Assembly: GCA_900317025.1 (NCBI GenBank)
Contig: ONFG01000013.1
Span: 1-64,000, forward strand
Length of the DNA stretch: 64,000 nt
Origin: an uncultured Eubacteriales bacterium
Lineage (GTDB): Bacteria; Bacillota; Clostridia; Oscillospirales; Acutalibacteraceae
Direction of reading: 5' to 3'
The translations under genes and the position numbers were made by a program. How positions within the stretch are numbered: position 1 is the first letter of the stretch; each line of letters starts with the position of its first letter. The notes under the pieces are model-generated. The model was not told the DNA's origin and searched no databases. It saw only the letters and a list, made by a program, of their open reading frames with translations. This document shows positions 8,888 to 16,635 of this stretch, piece after piece.

Positions 8888-10285
8888 ATGGAAAGCAGGA
8901 TCTTTGACGTTGCCGTGATCGGGGCTGGCGTTATCGGCTGCGCGGCTGCACGCGAGCTTTCGAGATACAAGCTCTCGGTTGCGGTGCTGGAGCGAGAGAG
9001 CGACGTCTGCGAGGGTACGAGCAAGGCGAACAGTGCGATAATCCACGCGGGCTTCGACGCTGTTCCCGGAACGCTCAAAGCGAGGTTTAACGTCGAGGGG
9101 AACAAGATGATGGACGGTGTTGCCGAGGAGCTTGATATTCCCTTCAAGCGTAACGGAGCTATGGTAGTCTGCTGGAAGGAGAGCGAAATGTCGAAGATTG
9201 AAACGCTTTACGAAAGGGGTGTTTCAAACGGCGTTGAGGGGCTTAGAATCTTAACGGGAAACGAAGCCCGAGCTATGGAGCCGGCGCTCTCTAAGGACGT
9301 ATACGCCGCGCTTTACGCGCCGACGTCAGGCATAGTCTGCCCCTTTGAAATGACGATAGCCTTCGCCGAGAACGCCTGTAAAAACGGTGCTTCGTTCAGC
9401 TTCTCGACAGAGGTCACGGGCATTGAGCGAAGCGGCGAAGAATTTGTTATCGCGACGAGCAAGGGCGAGTTCAGGGCAAAGGCAGTGGTAAACTGCGCCG
9501 GAGTCCACGCCGACGAGATACACAATATGACAGAAAAAGCGGACTTCTCGATATCCGCGCGCAAGGGCGAATATATGCTGCTCGACAAGAGCGCAGGGGG
9601 GCTTGTGAAAAACACGATCTTTCAGGTGCCGACCGAGATGGGCAAGGGCGTGCTCGTTTCGCCGACCGTTCACGGCAACCTCATCGTAGGACCCACAGCC
9701 GAGGATATCGGCGACAAGGAGGATATCTCCACGACTCGCCAAGGGCTTGAAGCGGTGAAAAGGGTGTCGGCGCTCTCCGTTTCGGGCGTGCCGTACAATA
9801 AGGTCATCACATCGTTTTCGGGGCTTAGGGCGACGGGCAGCACCGGTGACTTCATTATCGAAGACCACGACGGCTTTATCGACGCCGCCGGCATAGAATC
9901 GCCGGGCTTGAGCAGTGCGCCCGCGATCGCGAAGCACCTTGCAAAGCTCGTTTGCGCCAGGCTTGTGCCCGAAGAGAAGACGGACTTTGACCCGAAGCGC
10001 AAGGGCATACCGAAGCTTGCGCAATTAAGCTTTGAAGATCGAAAGGCGCTCATTGACGAGCGCCCCGACTACGGTCAGATCGTCTGCCGCTGCGAGCAGA
10101 TAAGCGAGGGCGAGATACTCGACAGCATTCGCAGACCGCTCGGCGCCACGACGCTCGACGGCGTAAAGCGCAGAGTTAGAGCGGGCATGGGCAGGTGTCA
10201 GGCGGGCTTCTGTTCGCCGAGGGTGATCGAGCTTCTGGCAAAAGAGCTTCACATACCGCAGTGGGAGGTGAAGAAGAATGGATAA
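8888..10285 (+). CDS. GlpA-like glycerol-3-phosphate dehydrogenase with BFD [2Fe-2S] domain
   Basis: This 465-residue FAD-dependent oxidoreductase of the DAO/GlpA group probably oxidises glycerol-3-phosphate to dihydroxyacetone phosphate. The FAD-binding GAGVIG lies at 12-17 and the family segment SAIIHAGF near 50-57. The C-terminus is a bacterioferritin-associated ferredoxin-like module with Cys400, Cys402, Cys437 and Cys442, suited to a [2Fe-2S] cluster. AGGAGG (8876-8881) fixes the start. The end overlaps the next gene by 8 bases. The order FAD-BFD protein, pyridine nucleotide oxidoreductase, DUF1667 protein is a recurrent clostridial and Thermotoga cluster. The substrate is inferred from this context, and another 2-hydroxyacid remains possible. 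Confidence 0.8.
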   Translation: MESRIFDVAVIGAGVIGCAAARELSRYKLSVAVLERESDVCEGTSKANSAIIHAGFDAVPGTLKARFNVEGNKMMDGVAEELDIPFKRNGAMVVCWKESEMSKIETLYERGVSNGVEGLRILTGNEARAMEPALSKDVYAALYAPTSGIVCPFEMTIAFAENACKNGASFSFSTEVTGIERSGEEFVIATSKGEFRAKAVVNCAGVHADEIHNMTEKADFSISARKGEYMLLDKSAGGLVKNTIFQVPTEMGKGVLVSPTVHGNLIVGPTAEDIGDKEDISTTRQGLEAVKRVSALSVSGVPYNKVITSFSGLRATGSTGDFIIEDHDGFIDAAGIESPGLSSAPAIAKHLAKLVCARLVPEEKTDFDPKRKGIPKLAQLSFEDRKALIDERPDYGQIVCRCEQISEGEILDSIRRPLGATTLDGVKRRVRAGMGRCQAGFCSPRVIELLAKELHIPQWEVKKNG

Positions 10286-11543
10286 ACATTCACTTGTTAT
10301 CATAGGCGGAGGTCCCGCGGGAATGGCAGCCGCAATAGAGGCGCGCAAAAGCGGCATTGACGATATCGTGATATACGAGCGTGACGTTCAGCTCGGCGGA
10401 ATTCTTAACCAGTGCATTCACAACGGCTTCGGTCTTCACACCTTCAAGGAGGAGCTTACAGGCCCCGAGTACGCCGGGCGCTTCATCGAGCAGACCGAAA
10501 AGCTGGGAATACGCTTTGAAACGGGCAGCATGGTGCTTTCCGTAAGCCGCAACAAGGAGATAACTGTAGTCAGCCGCAGCGCAGGGCTTAAAACGGTAAA
10601 GGCAGACGCCGTTATCCTCGCTATGGGTTGCCGTGAGCGCCCGAGAGGCGCGCTCAATATTCCCGGAATGCGTCCGCAGGGAGTGTATACCGCGGGAACG
10701 GCTCAGAAGATGGTAAACTGCGAGGGCTGGGTGCCGGGCAAGGAGGTCGTTATCCTCGGTTCGGGCGACATCGGGCTTATCATGGCTCGCAGAATGACGC
10801 TGGAGGGCGCACACGTAAAGGTAGTAGCCGAGCTTATGCCGTATTCCGGAGGGCTAAAAAGAAACATCGTGCAGTGCCTTGACGACTACGATATCCCGCT
10901 GAAGCTCAGCCACACCGTCGTTGACATCAAGGGCAGGCGCAAGCTTGAGGGCGTGACGATCGCCGAGGTAGACAATACCGGCGCGCCGATACCGGGTACG
11001 GAGGAATACTATTCCTGCGACACGCTGCTGCTTTCGTGCGGGCTTATCCCGGAGAACGAGCTTTCCCTCGGCGCGGGAGTTTCAATCAACTCGGCGACGA
11101 ACGGTCCGATAGTAGACGACAGACTGCAAACGAATGTCGAGGGCGTTTTCGCCTGCGGCAACGTGCTTCACGTTCACGATCTCGTCGACTTCGTTTCGGA
11201 GGAATCCGGGCGTGCGGGACGAAGCGCAGCGGATTATTTAAAGCGCGGCGGAAAGAAGGAAAACCCGGAAAAGTGCGTCACTGTCACCGCCGGAGAAGGC
11301 GTTCGCTACACGGTGCCGTCGACGATAGACGCGGCGAATATCTGCGACAGCGTACATCTGCGCTTCCGTGTGAGAAACGTTTACAAGGGCTGCTCGATAG
11401 TTGTCGCGGCAGGCGAGCGGGAACTTATAAGGAAGAAGAAAAAGATCATGGTGCCGAGCGAAATGGAAGAGGTGCTCCTTAAAAAGGAGCTTCTAACAGA
11501 CGTTGACGGCATCACCGTAACAATAACGGGAGGCGGCGTATGA
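10278..11543 (+). CDS. FAD/NAD(P)-dependent oxidoreductase, second subunit of the GlpA-like complex
   Basis: This 421-residue pyridine nucleotide-disulfide oxidoreductase-like flavoprotein has an FAD Rossmann motif IIGGGPAGMAA (8-18) and a second dinucleotide motif ILGSGDIG near 159-166. The FAD-closing segment ending in FACGNVLHVHDLVD is also present. There is no redox-active CxxC pair, so it is an electron-transfer partner, not a disulfide reductase. GGAGGTG precedes the start inside the previous gene. Its stop overlaps the next ATG (ATGA), which indicates translational coupling. It probably passes electrons from the GlpA-like subunit to a pyridine nucleotide or other carrier. Confidence 0.8.
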   Translation: MDKHSLVIIGGGPAGMAAAIEARKSGIDDIVIYERDVQLGGILNQCIHNGFGLHTFKEELTGPEYAGRFIEQTEKLGIRFETGSMVLSVSRNKEITVVSRSAGLKTVKADAVILAMGCRERPRGALNIPGMRPQGVYTAGTAQKMVNCEGWVPGKEVVILGSGDIGLIMARRMTLEGAHVKVVAELMPYSGGLKRNIVQCLDDYDIPLKLSHTVVDIKGRRKLEGVTIAEVDNTGAPIPGTEEYYSCDTLLLSCGLIPENELSLGAGVSINSATNGPIVDDRLQTNVEGVFACGNVLHVHDLVDFVSEESGRAGRSAADYLKRGGKKENPEKCVTVTAGEGVRYTVPSTIDAANICDSVHLRFRVRNVYKGCSIVVAAGERELIRKKKKIMVPSEMEEVLLKKELLTDVDGITVTITGGGV

Positions 11544-11890
11544 TAAGAAATATGATTTGTATAGGCTGCCCGATGGGCTGCGAGCTGACGGTCGAGGTCG
11601 AAAACGGAAAAGCCGTCTCGGTAAGCGGCAACGGCTGTGCAGTCGGCAAGAGGTACGCCGAGACCGAGGTCTCCGCGCCAACGAGAATGGTAACGTCAAC
11701 GGCGATCGCCGAAAACGGCACGCCCGTTCCGGTGAAGACGAAGACTGCCGTCCCGAAGGAGAAGATATTCGACGTGGTGAATGCGATAAAGTCCTCCGAG
11801 GTAGGGCTTCCCGTTTCAATCGGCGACGTGCTGATTGAAGACGCCGCGGGAACGGGAGTTCAGATTGTCGCGACAAAACGTGTGGAATAG
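11540..11890 (+). CDS. DUF1667 Cys-rich protein, third subunit of the GlpA-like complex
   Basis: This is a 116-residue protein of the DUF1667 type. The N-terminus carries C7xxC10xxxC14 and a fourth Cys at 33, consistent with an Fe-S cluster. The remainder is a small beta-rich domain. It overlaps the upstream flavoprotein by ATGA and is the regular third member of this cluster, so a role as an electron-transfer subunit is inferred. The exact cluster type cannot be read from the sequence. A weak hairpin (AGCCGA 11922-11927 with TCGGCT 11936-11941) follows. Confidence 0.8.
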   Translation: MIRNMICIGCPMGCELTVEVENGKAVSVSGNGCAVGKRYAETEVSAPTRMVTSTAIAENGTPVPVKTKTAVPKEKIFDVVNAIKSSEVGLPVSIGDVLIEDAAGTGVQIVATKRVE

Positions 11891-12051
11891 TCAATATAAT
11901 ATGGAGCAATGCGCCCCCGGGAGCCGATTCAAAGGTCGGCTTTCGGAGGAATTTTGCTTACCCGGTGTTATACCATGTATAGCTGTATGCGATGGAAATG
12001 TAATGAGGCACAAAAAGGTGAAATTTGGCTGCTGTTATTCCTCATGTTTGA

Positions 12052-12089
12052 TTGAGTTTGCTTGACTTTGCTCAAATTAGTGCTATTAT
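12052..12089 (+). promoter_or_regulatory. Surviving promoter and DeoR-type operator of the decayed fru operon
   Basis: TTGACT (12062-12067), a 16-bp spacer and TATTAT (12084-12089) form a promoter. Two 10-bp direct repeats, TTGAGTTTGC (12052-12061) and TTGACTTTGC (12062-12071), overlap the -35. Such in-phase direct repeats are typical DeoR-family operator arrangements. The upstream stretch 11891-12051 shows no gene. Confidence 0.5.
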
Positions 12090-12091
12090 TT

Positions 12092-12240
12092 ATACTAAAC
12101 TCAATTAAAAAGCTTTAAAAGCTTTTTATAGCGCCGCAGGCGCGTTTAAGTTTGTATGAGATGGGATGACGCGCTTTGCGCGGCATCAGCGTGCAAAGCA
12201 CGCGCATTTCAAATTAAAGCATTTAATTTGAAATTAGTAT
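12092..12240 (+). repeat. MITE-like palindromic repeat, family A copy 1
   Basis: This 149-bp element is bounded by ATACTAA (12092-12098) and TTAGTAT (12234-12240). It contains several inner palindromes: AAAGCTTT, GCGCCGCAGGCGC, GCGTGCAAAGCACGC and an AATTAAA/TTTAATT stem. A second copy lies inverted at 43175-43321. It has no coding capacity. It sits exactly between the fru promoter and the fruR relic. Confidence 0.75.
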
Positions 12241-12399
12241 TATTCAAGAGGTGACCGAAAAGGGTTCACGTCGTTTGTCCTCGCAGTCAGCAGCAAATTT
12301 CGCGTCGTCAGTGCGATCATGTTTTCCGAGCTTTCGAGGTGCTGCATTATAACCGACCGGAGATTCGCCGAGAAAACGGTCATAAAGGAGGTAATGTGA
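12241..12399 (+). pseudogene. C-terminal relic of a DeoR-family regulator (fruR)
   Basis: The frame ending in TGA 12397-12399 reads ..FVLAVSSKFRVV.. then ..FSELSRCCIITDRRF.., matching the conserved end of DeoR/FruR regulators (VLADSSKF, LS..D..ITD). Just upstream the homologous text continues in another frame (QEVTEKGSRR), so there is a frameshift near 12270-12280. An in-frame TAG lies inside the adjoining repeat at 12235-12237. The stop directly abuts the fruK start, the usual fruR-fruK coupling. About the first 200 codons are gone. The family call is by motif only. Confidence 0.65.
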
Positions 12400-13305
12400 T
12401 TGGTATATACGGTAACGCTCAACCCGTCGATAGACTACATCGTGCGGCTCGACAAATTTGTAAACGGCATTACCAACAGAACGACGTCGGAGGAGTACTA
12501 TTTCGGCGGCAAGGGCATCAACGTTTCGTGCGTGCTTGCCGAGCTTGATATCGACAGTACCGCCTTCGGCTTTACAGCGGGCTTTACCGGCGAAGCGATC
12601 GAGAACGGGATAAGGAACGACAGGATATTCACCGATTTCATTCGTCTGAGAAACGGCGTTTCGAGGGTGAACGTCAAGATAAAGGCAGAAGCCGAAACGG
12701 AGATAAACGCACAAGGGCCCCACGTTGAAGACAACGAGCTGGAGGAGCTGATGAAGAAGCTCGACAGGCTGAAGGACGGCGACACGATCGTCCTTGCGGG
12801 AAGCATTCCCAACACGCTGCCCGACGACACCTACGAGCGCATCCTCGAAAGGGTAGAGGGCAAAAGGATCAGGGCCGTGGTCGATGCCACAAGGAAGCTG
12901 CTTTTAAATTCGCTGAAATACAAGCCGTTCCTCATAAAGCCCAACAAGCAGGAGCTTTCGGAGATCTTCTCGGCAGAGGTCAATACCCGGGAGGATATCG
13001 TAAGCTACGCTTTGAAGCTTCAGGAGCTGGGCGCGCAGAACGTGCTCGTTTCGCTCGGCGGAAAGGGGGCTTTGCTCGTTGATGAATTCGGAAAGCAGCA
13101 CACCTGTGGCGTACTTAAAGAGAAGGTCATAAACACCGTCGGCTCGGGCGACTCGATGGTGGCGGGGTTCATCGCCGGGTGCGAAAGAAAGAACGATTAC
13201 GACTACGCTTTGAAGCTTGGTACTGCCTGCGGCAACGCTACGGCGTTCCTGAACGGGCTTGCAACGAAAGAGAAGATCGCCGAGCTGATGGAGCAGCTCG
13301 GATAA
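12400..13305 (+). CDS. fruK: 1-phosphofructokinase, TTG start
   Basis: This 301-residue PfkB-family kinase phosphorylates fructose-1-phosphate to fructose-1,6-bisphosphate after PTS uptake of fructose. The N-terminal VTLNPSIDY, the substrate loop GGKGINVS (about 38-45) and the catalytic NTVGSGDSMVAGF with Asp251 are all intact. The start is TTG at 12400, 8 bases after AAAGGAGG (12384-12391); no in-frame ATG fits. Its regulator gene upstream and its transporter gene downstream are both relics. The kinase must therefore act on fructose-1-phosphate delivered by another transporter, or it serves a related sugar phosphate. Confidence 0.9.
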   Translation: MVYTVTLNPSIDYIVRLDKFVNGITNRTTSEEYYFGGKGINVSCVLAELDIDSTAFGFTAGFTGEAIENGIRNDRIFTDFIRLRNGVSRVNVKIKAEAETEINAQGPHVEDNELEELMKKLDRLKDGDTIVLAGSIPNTLPDDTYERILERVEGKRIRAVVDATRKLLLNSLKYKPFLIKPNKQELSEIFSAEVNTREDIVSYALKLQELGAQNVLVSLGGKGALLVDEFGKQHTCGVLKEKVINTVGSGDSMVAGFIAGCERKNDYDYALKLGTACGNATAFLNGLATKEKIAELMEQLG

Positions 13306-13338
13306 GATATTTATTATACTGAGAAGGAGGATGACAAT

Positions 13339-13748
13339 ATGCGTATTGCCGATCTGCTAAAGGAAAAAGGCATTACCGTCGGCGTTTCTGTTGTCGACAG
13401 GAGCGCGGAGATAGATAAGTTCATCTCGCAGCACGAAAAAAAGGGGCAGCCTCAGCGACGCCGCTAACGGCGTTTGAGGCTGCCGGCAACAGTGCCTTCG
13501 GTACGGTGAATTCCGTTGCGGCTTGGTTCAAGACGATCGGCGGATATGCGTTCAACTTCATGCTGCCGCTTGCGGGCTTTGGAATGGTAGGGGTTATGAT
13601 GTGCGCTGTAAACCCGATTATGGCAGTTATCAATGCAGGCTTAAACAACGATCTTACGTGGCTGAGCGACTACAATTTCGGCATACTCCTCGGCTGCATT
13701 CTCGGTGCGCCGCATCGTTTTTTTGAAAGATTTCATATAAGGTGTTGA
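13339..13748 (+). pseudogene. fruA: Remnant of the fructose PTS permease gene fruA, with deletions and a frameshift
   Basis: An AAGGAGG site and an ATG at 13339 start a typical fructose EIIA N-terminus (MRIADLLKEKGITV). After about 36 codons the frame breaks in an A/G run near 13438-13446 and hits TAA at 13465. In the shifted frame EIIC text resumes: AAWFKTIGGYAFNFMLPLAG, then NPIMAVINAG and FGILLGCILG. The rest of EIIA, EIIB, the middle of EIIC and the C-terminus are missing. A 40-base hairpin (GGCAGCCTCA 13445-13454, TGAGGCTGCC 13475-13484) marks the first junction. At least three separate lesions are visible, so the gene is dead. Confidence 0.75.
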
Positions 13749-13796
13749 CACGTACGCCGCGAATTGCTATAATATAGTTGAACAACTGCTCAACTA
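13745..13796 (+). promoter_or_regulatory. Promoter with ArsR/CadC-type operator
   Basis: Perfect TTGACA (13745-13750), a 17-bp spacer and perfect TATAAT (13768-13773). Directly after the -10 is a 22-bp operator, 13775-13796, with perfect 7-bp arms TAGTTGA and TCAACTA. It covers the start point, the usual place for an ArsR-family repressor. Confidence 0.8.
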
Positions 13797-13815
13797 ATGA
13801 TAAGGAGGCGATCGA

Positions 13816-14169
13816 ATGAACGAGAAAGAGACCTGCGGCTGCGAGGTCATCCACGAAGAGGCGGTAAAGTCTGCCGCAAAGAAGCTGCTTGACGAGAGCG
13901 TCTACCAGGATCTGGCATCGCTTTTTAAGCTGTTCGGCGACCCGACGCGCCTGCGCATACTTCACGCACTCGAGCATGAGGAGCTTTGCGTGTGCGACAT
14001 CGCCGCGCTGTTGGGGCTTACGAAGTCGGCAGTCTCGCACCAGCTCAAGGCACTGAGGCTTGCAAATCTCGTGAAGTTTCGCCGCGAGGCGCAGACTGTA
14101 TACTATTCCCTCGCCGACTCCCACGTAAAGACGCTTATCAACATCGGTCTGGAGCATCTTATGGAGTGA
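13816..14169 (+). CDS. ArsR-family metal-sensing repressor (CadC/SmtB type)
   Basis: This 117-residue winged-helix repressor should leave DNA when Zn, Cd or Pb binds. Both classic metal sites are visible. The alpha-3N type set has Cys7 and Cys9 at the N-terminus with Cys58 and Cys60 in ELCVCD. The alpha-5 site D101-x-H103-x10-H114-x2-E117 is also complete. The recognition helix reads LTKSAVSHQLKAL. Its operator overlaps its own promoter, so it is autoregulated, and a second operator precedes the ATPase gene. The presence of both sites suggests dual Cd/Zn sensing. AAGGAGG precedes the ATG. Confidence 0.9.
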   Translation: MNEKETCGCEVIHEEAVKSAAKKLLDESVYQDLASLFKLFGDPTRLRILHALEHEELCVCDIAALLGLTKSAVSHQLKALRLANLVKFRREAQTVYYSLADSHVKTLINIGLEHLME

Positions 14170-14215
14170 CCGCCTGCGGAGCATTTATTCCGCAGAGCGG
14201 ATATTTTCGGAAACG

Positions 14216-14237
14216 TAGTTGAACAATTGAACAACTA
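14216..14237 (+). promoter_or_regulatory. Second ArsR/CadC operator
   Basis: A 22-bp site starting TAGTTGAACAA and ending GAACAACTA closely matches the site at 13775-13796. It lies just before the ATPase. A GC hairpin (CTGCGGA 14174-14180 with TCCGCAG 14189-14195) without a T run precedes it, and no clear separate promoter is seen. Confidence 0.7.
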
Positions 14238-14261
14238 ATGACTTTAGAAGGGCGTGAGCTT

Positions 14262-16595
14262 ATGAGTAAGAATAAGCGGAAGCATTCAAAGAATACAGAA
14301 AAAGACAAAGCAATGAACCACGACCACGAACATGAGCACGAACACCACCATGGTGAGCACTGCGGCTGCGGTCATGACCACGAACATGAGCACGAACACC
14401 ACCATGGTGAGCACTGCGGCTGCGGTCATGACCACGAACATGAGCACGAACACCACCATGGTGAGAACGCAGACGGCTGTGCCAAGAAATTCGTTTTCAA
14501 GCTTAACGAGTTGGACTGCCCGCACTGCGCCAGCCAGATCGAGGCGGAGCTTGAACGCACAGAGGGCGTTGAGGTCGCCGAGATAAATCTCGTTACGCAA
14601 CAGCTAACGATAGGTCTCGCAAAGTCTTTCAAGGGCGACGCCTACAAAGAGGCGGTCAGGGCGGTGAAGCGCTTTGAGCCTGAGGTCAATGTCATCGACG
14701 AAAGCGGAGAAGAGGGCGGCGAGAGTGCGTCTCTTATGAAAAAGCTCATGAGCGAAAAGGCGGTCATTGTTCGCTTTATCGTCGGCGCTGCGCTTTACGC
14801 GACCGGCATGTGCCTTTCGCATTTCGGCGGCGCGCATGTGTATGTGTATCTTCCGGTGCTTGTCGCTGCGTATGCCGTGCTCGGCATTGATGTTGTAGTC
14901 GGCGCGGTCAGAGGCATATTCGGCGGTCGCGTCTTCGACGAGAGGTTTTTGATGACGGTGTCGACCGTAGGCGCATTTGCGATCGGCGAATACCCTGAGG
15001 CAGTCGCTGTCATGCTGTTCTATCAGATCGGAGAGTTCTTCCAGAGCCTTGCCGTTAAAAGATCGAGGCGCTCGATCTCCGACCTTATGGATATCCGCCC
15101 CGACAGCGCAAATGTGCTTCGCGGCGGCAAGACGATCGTAGTCTCACCTGAAGGAGTTAAGGTTGGCGAGACGATCGTCGTAAAGCCCGGCGAACGCATA
15201 CCTCTCGACGGAGTAATTATTGACGGCGAAACGGCGCTCGATACGCGCGCTCTTACCGGCGAATCGCTGCCGAGGTCCGCGGCTGTTGGCGACGAGGTGC
15301 TCTCCGGCTGCATCAACGAATCGGGCGTTATCAAGGTTAGAGTCGAAAAGCCGTTTGGCGAATCGACAGCTTCAAAGATACTCGACCTCGTCGAGAACGC
15401 CGCAGGGCGAAAAGCCCCCACCGAGAACTTTATCTCCGTCTTCGCAAGATATTATACGCCCGCAGTTGTTATCATGGCGGTGCTGCTTGCGGTGGTTCCT
15501 CCGCTTGTGCTTGGCGGCGGCTGGGCGCAGTGGGTTCGCAGGTGCTTTGTGTTCCTCGTAGTTTCCTGCCCGTGCGCGCTAGTTATCTCTATACCGCTTA
15601 CATTCTTCGGCGGTATAGGAGCTGCGTCAAAACGCGGAGTGCTCGTCAAGGGCGGCAATTACCTTGAAGCGCTCAATTACGTCGACACCGTCGTGTTTGA
15701 CAAAACAGGAACGCTTACAAAGGGCGAGTTCAAGGTTACAAAGCTAATTTCCGAGGAAGGCGTGACCGAGGACGAACTGCTGAGACTTGCGGCGGCTGCC
15801 GAGAAGCTTTCAAACCATCCGATCGCCCGCTCTATAACGTCAGCTTTCCCGGGCGCGGGGGAGCTTGACGTCAAGAATTACAAGGAGCTTGCGGGCGGCG
15901 GCGTAAGCGCCGAGCTCGACGGCGAAAAGCTCTGTGCGGGCAGCGCCCGCCTTATGAAGGAGCAGGGCATTTCCGTAAACGAGGTGGGAGATGCCGGAAC
16001 GATCGTTTACATTTCAAAGGATAAAAAGCCGCTAGGCGCGGTTGTTATCGCCGACAGCCCGAAGCCCGACAGCCGCGATACAATAGGGCGTCTTAAAGAG
16101 CTGGGTATTAAGAAAACGCTTATGCTTACAGGCGACGTTGAAACAGCGGCTAAGGCGGCCGCCGACGAGATCGGCGTGGATGAATACCACGCGGGGCTTC
16201 TGCCCGCCGACAAGGTCGGTATCGTTGAAGGTCTGCTCGACAGCGAGGGTAAGCGAAAGGTCGCTTTCGTCGGCGACGGGATAAACGACGCACCGGTGCT
16301 TGCAAGGGCAGACGTCGGCATCGCTATGGGCGCGCTCGGAAGCGACGCAGCGATAGAGGCAGCTGACATCGTGCTGATGAACGACGAGCCTTCGTCGATA
16401 GCCGAAGCCGTCAAGGTCGCAAAGTATACGAAGCACATCGTAACTCAGAATATCGTGCTCGTGCTGATCGTCAAGGCGGTCATCCTTGCGCTCGGCGCAC
16501 TAGGTATCGCTGGAATGTGGGAAGCAGTTTTCGGCGACGTCGGTGTGATGGTGCTTGCAGTCCTTAATTCGATGAGGATACTCAGAAAGAAATAA
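14262..16595 (+). CDS. Zn/Cd/Pb-exporting P1B-type ATPase
   Basis: This is a membrane metal efflux pump of about 777 residues. Order: a His-rich cytoplasmic tail with three tandem 18-residue units, an HMA domain with CPHC (Cys86, Cys89), transmembrane helices, TGES in the actuator domain, the CPC metal motif (436-438), the phosphorylation site DKTGT (Asp480), NHPIA, and GDGIND (671-676). CPC plus the GDVG segment before the last helix fits the CadA/ZntA group. The ATG at 14238 is inside the operator region and has no ribosome site. The one at 14262 has AGAAGG upstream and is preferred. It is controlled by the adjacent ArsR repressor. Confidence 0.92.
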   Translation: MSKNKRKHSKNTEKDKAMNHDHEHEHEHHHGEHCGCGHDHEHEHEHHHGEHCGCGHDHEHEHEHHHGENADGCAKKFVFKLNELDCPHCASQIEAELERTEGVEVAEINLVTQQLTIGLAKSFKGDAYKEAVRAVKRFEPEVNVIDESGEEGGESASLMKKLMSEKAVIVRFIVGAALYATGMCLSHFGGAHVYVYLPVLVAAYAVLGIDVVVGAVRGIFGGRVFDERFLMTVSTVGAFAIGEYPEAVAVMLFYQIGEFFQSLAVKRSRRSISDLMDIRPDSANVLRGGKTIVVSPEGVKVGETIVVKPGERIPLDGVIIDGETALDTRALTGESLPRSAAVGDEVLSGCINESGVIKVRVEKPFGESTASKILDLVENAAGRKAPTENFISVFARYYTPAVVIMAVLLAVVPPLVLGGGWAQWVRRCFVFLVVSCPCALVISIPLTFFGGIGAASKRGVLVKGGNYLEALNYVDTVVFDKTGTLTKGEFKVTKLISEEGVTEDELLRLAAAAEKLSNHPIARSITSAFPGAGELDVKNYKELAGGGVSAELDGEKLCAGSARLMKEQGISVNEVGDAGTIVYISKDKKPLGAVVIADSPKPDSRDTIGRLKELGIKKTLMLTGDVETAAKAAADEIGVDEYHAGLLPADKVGIVEGLLDSEGKRKVAFVGDGINDAPVLARADVGIAMGALGSDAAIEAADIVLMNDEPSSIAEAVKVAKYTKHIVTQNIVLVLIVKAVILALGALGIAGMWEAVFGDVGVMVLAVLNSMRILRKK
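14322..14465 (+). repeat. 54-bp in-frame tandem repeat encoding His/Cys units
   Basis: Three near-identical 54-bp copies start at 14322, 14376 and 14430; the third is partial. Each encodes a DHEHEHEHHHGEHCGCGH-type unit. The very high identity at DNA level suggests recent expansion. Confidence 0.9.
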
Positions 16596-16602
16596 AATAA
16601 AG

Positions 16603-16631
16603 CCCGAAGGCGAGCGATTGCTGCCTTCGGG
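16603..16631 (+). terminator. Terminator of the P1B ATPase gene
   Basis: CCCGAAGGC (16603-16611) pairs with GCCTTCGGG (16623-16631), followed by TCTTTTATT. Confidence 0.75.
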
Positions 16632-16635
16632 TCTT

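Noticed and set aside
14174..14195. Terminator between the ArsR gene and the pump gene
   Set aside because: A GC hairpin exists but no T run follows, so full termination is unlikely.
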